The position numbers and the translations under genes are program-made. DNA of 5,718 nucleotides from Verrucomicrobiota bacterium (GTDB lineage: Bacteria > Verrucomicrobiota > Verrucomicrobiia > Limisphaerales > UBA1096): contig QOAX01000128.1 in assembly GCA_003972865.1 (NCBI GenBank), positions 1 to 5,718 on the forward strand. Reading direction: 5' to 3'. The notes under the pieces are model-generated. The model made no database searches, was not told the origin of the DNA, and worked only from the letters and a program-made list of their open reading frames with translations. Shown here one piece after another: positions 1-5,718 of the stretch; the first letter of the stretch is position 1; every line of letters begins with the position of its first letter.

Positions 1-648
1 TTTCACAGTACGCGACTGGGCCTCGACGTCGGCGCTTGGCCCGGTGAAACCGGCAACCATCGTGATCGGTTCGCGGTCGATCCGATGCAGGTCGAGCACC
101 GTCGGTTGCAGGTCGGAAACCCAGATTTTTTCCAGCACTTCCTCCGCCTGGCCAAGCGACCCGCACGGCCTGGCCAAGTGCGCCTCCGCTTCCGGCAATG
201 GCAGCAACTTGAACGTCGCCTCGACAATGACGCCCAATTCGTTTTTCGCGCCGACGAACAAGCGGCAAAGATCAAACCCGGCAACGTTTTTCACCACCTT
301 GCCACCATTGCGAATCAGCCGCCCGTCTGGCAGCACCACGGCCATGCCAATGACCCAGTCGCGAATCGTCCCGCAACCGAAGCGCCTCGGGCCGTTAAGA
401 TTGTAGCCCAGCAAATCGCCGATTGTAACGGCTTCCGGATGCGGTGGGTCGACCGGCAGCCACTGGCCCGACGCGGCCAAGCGCTTTTGAAAATCCGCCA
501 GGCTCATCCCCGCCTGCACCGTCGCGGTCATGTCTTCCGGCACATGCTCAACGAACTCAGCGACAGCCTCCAGCGACACTTCGTCCATTCGCTGCGATTG
601 CGGCAGCAATTCCTGCAACTCGGGAATGGAGCCTGGCTTGATCGTCAT
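1..648 (-). CDS. glcE: Glycolate oxidase FAD-binding subunit GlcE (partial, C-terminus beyond window)
   Basis: GlcE is the second flavin-binding subunit of the glycolate dehydrogenase complex (GlcDEF), which oxidises glycolate to glyoxylate and passes electrons through GlcF to the respiratory chain. I read 216 codons with no stop; the frame runs off the left edge. Visible family blocks, numbered from the ATG at 648: GQWLPVDPP (61-69), TIGDLLGYNLNGPRRFGCGT (75-94), RDWVIGMAVVLPDG (96-109), GGKVVKNVAGFDLCRLFVGA (115-134) and LGVIVEATFKLLPLPEAE (138-155). These match the FAD-binding PCMH-type fold as seen in GlcE. The start is the ATG of an ATGA overlap with the glcD stop. No Shine-Dalgarno is seen upstream (the sequence is A-rich), which suggests translational coupling to glcD. 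Oddity: the N-terminal part goes almost directly from a short helix (LQELLPQ) to EHVPEDMTATVQAG, without the glycine-rich PxGGGT pyrophosphate loop normally found there. A GlcE-like FAD protein of another substrate is possible, but the glcD neighbour favours GlcE. Confidence 0.9.
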   Translation of the reverse strand, partial: MTIKPGSIPELQELLPQSQRMDEVSLEAVAEFVEHVPEDMTATVQAGMSLADFQKRLAASGQWLPVDPPHPEAVTIGDLLGYNLNGPRRFGCGTIRDWVIGMAVVLPDGRLIRNGGKVVKNVAGFDLCRLFVGAKNELGVIVEATFKLLPLPEAEAHLARPCGSLGQAEEVLEKIWVSDLQPTVLDLHRIDREPITMVAGFTGPSADVEAQSRTVK

Positions 649-2090
649 GCAGGAATTTGTTTTTTCTGGGTGAACTCGGCGCAGCGCTTCGCGCCTGGGA
701 ACATTTTGTGGGGATTGCACCGCTTTTTCGGGTCGAATACACGCCGCAACTGCTGCATGGCGTCGAGGTCGTCCTTGCTGAACTGCCTGGCCATGAAGTC
801 GATTTTCTCCGCACCGATGCCGTGCTCGCCGGTGACGCTGCCGCCCAGCTCGATGCATTTTCCGAGAATGTCGCTGCCCGCTTGCAGGGCACGTTTCACC
901 TGACCCGGCTCTCGTTCATCGTACAGGATCAGCGGGTGGATGTTGCCGTCGCCGGCGTGAAAGACGTTGGGAATCCGCAGCCCGTGCCTGTCGCTGACGG
1001 AGCGGATGAACTGCATGATTTCCGGCACCTTGCTGCGCGGCACGACGCCGTCCTGGGTGACGTAATTTGGACTCAGGCGGCCAATCGCCCCGAAGGCGCG
1101 CTTGCGGCATTTCCACAGGGCGGCGCGCTGGGCATCGTCCCTGGCCAGGCGCACTTCGCTGGCGTTGTTTCGGCGGCAAATCTCATCAACCCGCCTGGCC
1201 TGTTGCTCGACGCCGTTGGCCAAGCCGTCCAGCTCGATAATCAGCACCGCGCCGGCATCGAGCGGGAAGCCGAAGTGATACGCCTCCTCAAGCGCCTGCG
1301 TGATCAGTTGATCCATCATCTCGAGCGCGGCCGGTATTATGCCGGCGGCGATGATGTCGCTCACCGCCTGGCTGGCCTGATCCACACTGTCAAACACGCC
1401 CAGAAAGGTCTTGAATGCCGGGGGTGACTTCATGAGTCGAACCAGCACCCGGGTTACCACGCCGAACATGCCCTCCGAGCCGATGCCCGCGCCGCGCAGG
1501 TCGTAGCCGCCGACCTCCTCGCCGCCGTCCGGCTCGACACCCAGCCACTCGGTGCTTCCGTCGGGCAGCACCATCTCGTATCCGAGGATGTGGTTGGTGG
1601 TGACACCGTTTTTCAGGGTGTGCGGGCCACCTGAGTTTGTCGCAATGTTGCCTCCGATCGTGCAGGCCGTCTGGCTCGACGGATCGGGAGCGTAGAACAG
1701 ACCGTGTTTTTCCGCATCACGGGTGATCCAGGCGTTCACGCAACCGGCCTCAACCAACGCGCGGCGGTTTCGCGGATCAACGGCCAACACGCGGTTCATT
1801 CGCGTGAGGGCAATCATGACGCCGCCGTCGACCGCCAACACGGCGCCGCTGAGGCTGGTGCCAGCACCGCGTGGGATGATGGGCAGATCCAACTCCGCGC
1901 AAAGGCGAACGACCGCCGCTACTTCCGTCGCGGACCCGGGAAGGACAACCACGGTGGGGAGGTTTTTTTGAAGCGTGTAGGCGTCGCACTCGTAAACAAG
2001 GAGCTCGCGATCGTCGGCGAGCACGGCATCCTCTCCGACAATTTCAGCCAAGCGGCGGGTGAGGTTCTTTTTGTCTGCCTTGCTGTTCAT
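645..2090 (-). CDS. glcD: Glycolate oxidase subunit GlcD (FAD-linked oxidase)
   Basis: Catalytic flavoprotein of the glycolate dehydrogenase complex, converting glycolate (or a related D-2-hydroxy acid) to the 2-oxo acid. Taking the ATG at 2090 it has 481 residues, close to the roughly 500 of E. coli GlcD. Domains: an N-terminal FAD-binding PCMH domain with the pyrophosphate loop PRGAGTSLSG (73-82), PDPSS (135-139) and GGNIATNSGG (146-155). The C-terminal FAD-linked oxidase domain has HAGDGNIHP (378-386), whose two histidines are the expected metal ligands, and EHGIG (422-426). No signal peptide or membrane segment is evident, so it should act at the cytoplasmic face. The frame stays open upstream, with in-frame GTG 2165, ATG 2162 and ATG 2129. 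I chose 2090 because the family-like sequence begins just after it (LTRRLAEIVGEDAV), while the extension is basic and unlike the family; a weak GGA lies 9 bases upstream. The stop overlaps the glcE start (ATGA). D-lactate dehydrogenase is the main alternative; adjacent glcE argues for glycolate. Confidence 0.92.
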   Translation of the reverse strand: MNSKADKKNLTRRLAEIVGEDAVLADDRELLVYECDAYTLQKNLPTVVVLPGSATEVAAVVRLCAELDLPIIPRGAGTSLSGAVLAVDGGVMIALTRMNRVLAVDPRNRRALVEAGCVNAWITRDAEKHGLFYAPDPSSQTACTIGGNIATNSGGPHTLKNGVTTNHILGYEMVLPDGSTEWLGVEPDGGEEVGGYDLRGAGIGSEGMFGVVTRVLVRLMKSPPAFKTFLGVFDSVDQASQAVSDIIAAGIIPAALEMMDQLITQALEEAYHFGFPLDAGAVLIIELDGLANGVEQQARRVDEICRRNNASEVRLARDDAQRAALWKCRKRAFGAIGRLSPNYVTQDGVVPRSKVPEIMQFIRSVSDRHGLRIPNVFHAGDGNIHPLILYDEREPGQVKRALQAGSDILGKCIELGGSVTGEHGIGAEKIDFMARQFSKDDLDAMQQLRRVFDPKKRCNPHKMFPGAKRCAEFTQKKQIPA

Positions 2091-2139
2091 GCCAACAGAT
2101 CCAGCCGGGTTTGTTCGAATTCGGAACATCAAGCCGCCC

Positions 2140-2153
2140 CGCTTGGCCAAGCG
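2140..2153. repeat. 14-bp perfect palindrome upstream of glcD
   Basis: CGCTTGGCCAAGCG is fully self-complementary with no spacer. It lies 49 bases upstream of the preferred glcD ATG (2090), and would be inside the coding sequence if a start at 2162-2165 were used. It could be an operator half-pair, but a 7-bp-arm palindrome is expected by chance roughly once in three windows of this size, so the function is open. Confidence 0.3.
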
Positions 2154-2160
2154 CAGAAGC

Positions 2161-2169
2161 ATCACCTCC
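2161..2169 (-). promoter_or_regulatory. Strong Shine-Dalgarno-like sequence, start codon unclear
   Basis: On the minus strand this reads GGAGGTGAT, an uninterrupted match to the anti-Shine-Dalgarno end of 16S rRNA. It contains the GTG (2165) and ATG (2162) themselves, so it is too close to serve them. An in-frame CTG at 2156 would be spaced 8 bases and a TTG at 2150 14 bases from the GGAGG core; the preferred ATG at 2090 is 74 bases away from it. It either marks an unusual 5' start of glcD or is a coincidence. Confidence 0.4.
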
Positions 2170-2179
2170 CGCCTGATGT

Positions 2180-2194
2180 CTCAATAAGATTGAG
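2180..2194. repeat. Inverted repeat in the pilC-glcD gap
   Basis: CTCAAT and ATTGAG form perfect 6-bp arms around a 3-base spacer. It sits between the pilC stop (2214) and the glcD start region. It has no GC-rich stem and no T-run after it on the minus strand, so it is not a good Rho-independent terminator. A repressor or activator site for the glc genes, or an mRNA processing hairpin, is possible; neither is shown by the sequence. No convincing -35/-10 pair was recognised around it. Confidence 0.35.
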
Positions 2195-2213
2195 TGCGCC
2201 GCCCTTGGCTTGG

Positions 2214-3491
2214 TTACTCTATACCCTCGATCATCGCGATCAGCGGCAGGAACATCGCGATCACGATGCTACCCACAATGACGGCCAGAAAGACGATCAT
2301 GATCGGCTCGATCAAGGAGGTGAGTGACTCGACGGCTCGATCCACCTCCTCATCGTACGTGTCGGCGATCTTCTCGAGCATCTGTGGCATATCACCCGTT
2401 TTTTCACCGACATCCACCATGCTGATGACCATCGGGGGGAACACACGGGAAGCCTCCAACGGCGCGACGATGGTTTCACCCTCCTTGACACTGTCGTGGA
2501 CATCCTGGACGGCTCGCGCCACCACGACGTTGCCGGAAGTGTCCTTGACGATGTTGAGGGCCTGGAGGATCGGCACGCCGGAATTGATGAGCGTACCGAG
2601 GGTGCGTGCGAATCGGGCAATAGCAACCTTCTCCACCACAGGCCCTATCACGGGGAATAACAGGCTCATCTTGTCCAGAATATAACGGCCGAAGTTAGTC
2701 CGACCAATCATGGCAAAGGTGAAGAAACAGGCAAACACTCCAGTCATGGTACCAACTGCATGCAGGCGTATCACGTCACTGATATTAAGGACGATTTCTG
2801 TGAACGCCGGAAGCCCCTTCCCCATCATCTCAGCAAACACATCCTTGAACTTGGGGATAACGAACACCATCAGAACACCCATGATGACCACCGCAACTAC
2901 AAGGACGGCGATGGGGTAAAACATGGCGGCCTTGACCTTCCCCTTGATTCTCATGGCCTTCTCCATGAACATGGCCAAGCGGTCCAGCACCACCTCCAGC
3001 ACACCGCCGAGTTCGCCTGCCTTGACCATGCTGACGAACAGCTTGTTGAACACCTTGGTATGCTGGGCCAAGCCCTCGGAGAAGGTACCGCCTCCCTCAA
3101 TCACCTCGGCCAACTCACCCAGCACACGTCGCAGCGTTGGCGTTTTCTCCTGCTTTTCGAGCACCCTGAGGCCGCTAAGGAGGGGCAGCCCAGCGGAGGT
3201 CAACTGGGCCAACTGGCGGGTGAATATTGTGAGGTGTTTCTCCTTAACCTTGCCGCCCAACCCGGGGATGTTGATCTCCATAGCCCCGAGGCCTTTTTTG
3301 ACCCCTTTTTTGCCCTTCGCCGCGCCGCGCTTGGCTTTCTTCGGGGCTGCCTTAGCTTGCTCCACCTTGGTGGGGGCCAGGCCCATCTCCTGCAACCGAG
3401 CCAACGCCTCGGCCTGACTGGCGGCGGGCAGTTCGCCCTTCTCAGTCTTCCCGCTCTTGGTGTTTACAGCCTCGTATTGAAAGGTGGCCAT
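2214..3491 (-). CDS. pilC: Type IV pilus inner-membrane platform protein PilC
   Basis: PilC is the polytopic inner-membrane platform of the type IV pilus machine; it links the cytoplasmic motors PilB and PilT to pilin insertion and removal. The 425 residues are of usual length for the PilC/GspF family. Order seen: a small N-terminal domain (1-45, FQYEAVNTKSGKTEKGEL then a helix ending LQEMGLAPTKV), a lysine/alanine/glycine-rich linker (46-67), the first T2SSF repeat (about 88-211, beginning FTRQLAQLTSAGLPLLSGL) and the second (about 290-413, beginning FARTLGTLINSGVPILQAL). Three hydrophobic membrane segments fall at about 189-212, 243-262 and 394-419. The repeat loops KAGELGGVLE (157-166) and VGEKTGDMPQML (361-372) are conserved family marks. 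The ATG at 3491 follows the pilB stop by 20 bases with only a weak GGGA-type ribosome site, so coupling to pilB is likely. GspF of a type II secretion system is the alternative, disfavoured by pilT in the cluster. Confidence 0.95.
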   Translation of the reverse strand: MATFQYEAVNTKSGKTEKGELPAASQAEALARLQEMGLAPTKVEQAKAAPKKAKRGAAKGKKGVKKGLGAMEINIPGLGGKVKEKHLTIFTRQLAQLTSAGLPLLSGLRVLEKQEKTPTLRRVLGELAEVIEGGGTFSEGLAQHTKVFNKLFVSMVKAGELGGVLEVVLDRLAMFMEKAMRIKGKVKAAMFYPIAVLVVAVVIMGVLMVFVIPKFKDVFAEMMGKGLPAFTEIVLNISDVIRLHAVGTMTGVFACFFTFAMIGRTNFGRYILDKMSLLFPVIGPVVEKVAIARFARTLGTLINSGVPILQALNIVKDTSGNVVVARAVQDVHDSVKEGETIVAPLEASRVFPPMVISMVDVGEKTGDMPQMLEKIADTYDEEVDRAVESLTSLIEPIMIVFLAVIVGSIVIAMFLPLIAMIEGIE

Positions 3492-3511
3492 GATTATGCG
3501 TCCCGCTTGTT

Positions 3512-5230
3512 TTACGTGTAACGGAGCACCTCTTCCACGGTCGTATCACCATCGTAGATGCCACGCAAGCCATCTTGTCTCAGGGTGGTCATTCCCAGCT
3601 CAATGGCTTTTTGGCGGATGACGATGGTTGGCTCAATTTGATTGATCAACTCCCGTATCTGTTCATTGATCACCAAAAACTCAAAAATACCGCGCCGACC
3701 GATATAACCGGTGTCGTGACATGATGAACAACCCCGACCGTAATGAAACTGGGTGTCGCTCAAGTCAGCCGGTTTCAGGCCCAGCATTTCCAGCTGTTTG
3801 TCGGTGGGCTCAAACGGGCTGTTGCATTTTTTGCAAATGGTCCGGATCAACCGCTGTGCAAGCACACACAAGAGGGTTGAGGAGATGAGAAACGGCTCAA
3901 CCCCCATGTCCAGCAGTCGTGTGATGGCTCCCGCGGCGTCATTGGTGTGCAGGGTGCTAAGCACCAAGTGACCCGTCAGGGAGGCTTGAATGGATATCTG
4001 CGCGGTCTCGAGATCGCGCATTTCCCCAACCATGATGATGTCCGGGTCCTGGCGAAGGAAAGCCCGCAGGGCAGCCGCAAAAGTCATCCCGATCGCTTCC
4101 TTGACGGGAACCTGCATGATTCCGTCAATGTCGAACTCGACCGGATCCTCCACCGACAAAATCTTATCGCCGATCGAGTTTACCTCGTGAAGTGTGGAAT
4201 AGAGGGTGGTGGTTTTTCCGCAACCGGTTGGCCCTGTTACGATAAAAATGCCATTGGGCGTTCTTGCGATTTCCTTGATCCTGGTCAGCATGTCGTCCGG
4301 GAAACCAAGCACATCCAAGTCCAGTTTGATGGCCGCGCGATCCAGCACGCGCAACACGACGGATTCTCCAAACTGCGTCGGCAGACAGGACACACGAAGA
4401 TCGATTTTGCGGCCGTCGGGCATGATGCGGGGAATGCGACCGTCCTGCGGGCGACGGCGTTCGTCCGGCTTGAGATCCGCCATGACCTTGATGCGGCCCA
4501 CCACGTTCGGTGCCAGGCTTTTCGGGGGACTTGTCAACTCATAGAGCGCCCCGTCCACACGGGCTCGAATCTTGAAATCATTCTCGAATGGCTCGAAATG
4601 AATATCACTGGCACGATCCCCGATGGCCGTCACCAATACAGCATCCACAAAGGCGGCGATGTCTCTCTCATTCCCGGAGACGTCGAGCCGCTCAGTGTCG
4701 TCATCCTCCATTTTTCCATCCTCGGATGAGTCCAGGCCCATTTCCTTGAGGATTTCCTCGAATGCGGCTCCCCCGGCTGCGGCATCCGCCTCGTCCTCGC
4801 CATAATGCTCCTTGACCGCGGCGACCACCTGGGCCGGATCGGCAACCACGATCTGAACGTCCAAACCGGTCGTAAAGCCAATCTCATCGATCGCGGCAGG
4901 GTCGAGCGGATCCGCAAAGGCCACCTGCAACGTCGGCTCAAAATAAGACACCGGAACGCACTTGTACTGCCTGGCCAATTCGGACGGCAACAGCTTGGTT
5001 AATTCCGGCGTGATCAGGGCATCGTTGAGATCCATCGACTCCGCGCCAAGATGATCGCATAGAATCTGGATCATCCTGTCTGCGTCCAGATAATCCAACT
5101 CCACCAACGCCTGAAAGGCAGTCACCCCCTTGGTCTCCACCTCACCGGCGGCCTCCTCAATCTGGAATTCGTCCAGCAGATCCTGCTCCGCAACCAGCGC
5201 CAGCAGCGGAATGGACAGATAGTCTGCCAT
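3512..5230 (-). CDS. pilB: Type IV pilus assembly (extension) ATPase PilB
   Basis: PilB is the hexameric cytoplasmic ATPase that powers pilus polymerisation through PilC. It has 572 residues, as usual. Order seen: N-terminal helical segment plus T2SSE_N/MshEN-like domain (about 1-142, including LPSELARQYKCVPV at 81-94 and FADPLDP at 105-111), an acidic, alanine/glycine-containing linker (about 144-190), then the ATPase core. The core has SDIHFEP (208-214), Walker A GPTGCGKT (333-340), Asp box with EDPVEF (361-366), Walker B DPDIIMVGEMRD (395-406) and His box TGHLVLSTLHTN (419-430). Four cysteines, C466/C469 and C501/C504 (CKKC and CSSC), form the zinc-binding site typical of PilB/GspE and absent from PilT. 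The ATG at 5230 shares its A with the pilT TGA and has AGGAGG 10 bases upstream. GspE is the alternative; neighbouring pilT supports PilB. The first helical segment lacks an evident RLG-type c-di-GMP-binding motif. Confidence 0.96.
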   Translation of the reverse strand: MADYLSIPLLALVAEQDLLDEFQIEEAAGEVETKGVTAFQALVELDYLDADRMIQILCDHLGAESMDLNDALITPELTKLLPSELARQYKCVPVSYFEPTLQVAFADPLDPAAIDEIGFTTGLDVQIVVADPAQVVAAVKEHYGEDEADAAAGGAAFEEILKEMGLDSSEDGKMEDDDTERLDVSGNERDIAAFVDAVLVTAIGDRASDIHFEPFENDFKIRARVDGALYELTSPPKSLAPNVVGRIKVMADLKPDERRRPQDGRIPRIMPDGRKIDLRVSCLPTQFGESVVLRVLDRAAIKLDLDVLGFPDDMLTRIKEIARTPNGIFIVTGPTGCGKTTTLYSTLHEVNSIGDKILSVEDPVEFDIDGIMQVPVKEAIGMTFAAALRAFLRQDPDIIMVGEMRDLETAQISIQASLTGHLVLSTLHTNDAAGAITRLLDMGVEPFLISSTLLCVLAQRLIRTICKKCNSPFEPTDKQLEMLGLKPADLSDTQFHYGRGCSSCHDTGYIGRRGIFEFLVINEQIRELINQIEPTIVIRQKAIELGMTTLRQDGLRGIYDGDTTVEEVLRYT

Positions 5231-5718
5231 CAGGCTTCAACCTCCTCTTCTTCTTCAGCCGCCATTCCGGCCTGCAGCGACCGGAGTTTATCCATGATGG
5301 TTCCCGGGTCCTGGGCCTTGGTGATAACCTCATCCTCCGAGATCTTGCCATTTTGGTATAATTCCAACAGGAACGAGTCGAGGTTCACCATGCCGTACTT
5401 GGCGCCGGTTTGAATATCGGAATTGATCCGGTAGGTCTTGTTGTCACGAATCAGCGCGGAAATGGAGGGTGTCCAGTTCATGATTTCAAAGGCGGCCACC
5501 CGGCCCGGCTTGTCAACACGCGGACAAAGCAACTGGGAGATCACCGACTGCAACACCGTGGAAAGCTGAATACGGATGGTGTTCTGCTGGTTGGTGGGAA
5601 AGGCATTCACGATACGGTCGATGGTCTTGGCAGCGCCTGTCGTGTGGAGCGTGCCAAACACCAGATGCCCCGTCTCCGCCGCGGTAATGGCCGCCTCGAT
5701 CGTCTCCAGGTCACGCAT
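5230..5718 (-). CDS. pilT: Type IV pilus retraction ATPase PilT (partial, N-terminus beyond window)
   Basis: PilT is the hexameric ATPase that depolymerises the pilus and produces twitching motility. Only the C-terminal 162 residues are present. The methionine at the window edge is not the start: it belongs to the Walker B region (MRDLETIEAA), so about 200 residues including Walker A lie to the right. Seen, numbered from the edge: His box TGHLVFGTLHTTGA (16-29), DRIVNAFPTNQQ (34-45), SQLLCPR (61-67), GRVAAFEIM (72-80), the AIRNLIRE-equivalent SISALIRD (85-92) and the IQTGAKYGMVNLD block (102-114). There is no tetracysteine zinc site, which separates it from PilB. The protein ends in an acidic tail (AAEEEEEVEA). 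The TGA overlaps the pilB ATG by one base, so the two opposing motors are co-transcribed and probably coupled. A PilT paralogue (PilU or PilT2) cannot be excluded because the motif is divergent. Confidence 0.93.
   Translation of the reverse strand: MRDLETIEAAITAAETGHLVFGTLHTTGAAKTIDRIVNAFPTNQQNTIRIQLSTVLQSVISQLLCPRVDKPGRVAAFEIMNWTPSISALIRDNKTYRINSDIQTGAKYGMVNLDSFLLELYQNGKISEDEVITKAQDPGTIMDKLRSLQAGMAAEEEEEVEA
5241..5246 (-). promoter_or_regulatory. Ribosome binding site of pilB inside the pilT tail
   Basis: The minus strand reads AGGAGG, 10 bases before the pilB ATG. It is formed by the GAG-GAG-GTT codons of the PilT glutamate-rich C-terminus, so the same bases encode the acidic tail and load ribosomes on pilB. 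It supports the ATG at 5230 as the pilB start. Confidence 0.75.

Noticed and set aside
557..892. Minus-strand open frame bridging the glcD end and glcE start
   Set aside because: It is in a different frame from the clear GlcD and GlcE reading frames, which together cover the stretch fully.
85..1427. Long plus-strand open frames (85-903 and 657-1427) opposite glcE and glcD
   Set aside because: Their translations show no recognisable domain and they lie antisense to genes with clear family motifs; long antisense frames are common in GC-rich coding DNA.
2180..2194. Rho-independent terminator after pilC
   Set aside because: The stem is only 6 bp, AT-rich, and no T-run follows on the transcribed strand.
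3716..3730. CxxCH sequence in PilB (CSSCH, residues 501-505) resembling a haem c attachment site
   Set aside because: PilB is cytoplasmic and the cysteines belong to the well-known CxxC...CxxC zinc site with C466/C469.
2194..4729. Plus-strand open frames opposite pilC and pilB (for example 2760-3521 and 3947-4729)
   Set aside because: They are antisense to fully conserved PilC and PilB, and their products are not protein-like in composition.
5716..5718. ATG at the right edge as the start of a short 162-residue protein
   Set aside because: MRDLET is the internal Walker B region of PilT (GEMRDLET in the PilB here), so the gene simply continues beyond the window.

Overview
The window shows a bacterial chromosome segment with five genes, all reading on the minus strand (right to left). 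The two end genes are cut by the window edges. No RNA gene, mobile element or CRISPR array was seen. The composition is moderately GC-rich. The PilC sequence, with its lysine-rich linker after a short N-terminal domain, and the tight pilT-pilB-pilC order look like those of Verrucomicrobiota and relatives (PVC group). The taxonomic guess rests on remembered family resemblance, not on a search.

Right half (about 2214-5718): a type IV pilus motor cluster. It contains the C-terminal 162 residues of the retraction ATPase PilT, the complete extension ATPase PilB (572 aa) and the complete inner-membrane platform protein PilC (425 aa). pilT and pilB overlap by one base (TGATG), and pilB and pilC are 20 bases apart, so they almost certainly form one operon. 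PilB drives pilin polymerisation, PilT drives depolymerisation, and PilC couples both to the pilin subunits in the membrane. A PilT next to PilB argues for a type IV pilus rather than a type II secretion system.

Left half (1-2165): glycolate oxidase (glycolate dehydrogenase) genes glcD (complete) and glcE (its C-terminal end runs off the left edge), joined by an ATGA overlap. A glcF iron-sulfur subunit would be expected further left. The glcE reading frame is open over all of 1-648. The gap of 48-123 bases between pilC and glcD (depending on the glcD start) holds two small inverted repeats and a strong ribosome-binding sequence that does not sit well with any conventional glcD start.

This is mostly an ordinary housekeeping/motility region. 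The points most worth checking are a GlcE that lacks the usual glycine-rich FAD pyrophosphate loop, the undecided glcD start, a divergent AIRNLIRE-equivalent motif in PilT, and the pilB ribosome-binding site embedded in the acidic tail codons of pilT. I found no clear evidence of an undescribed system.
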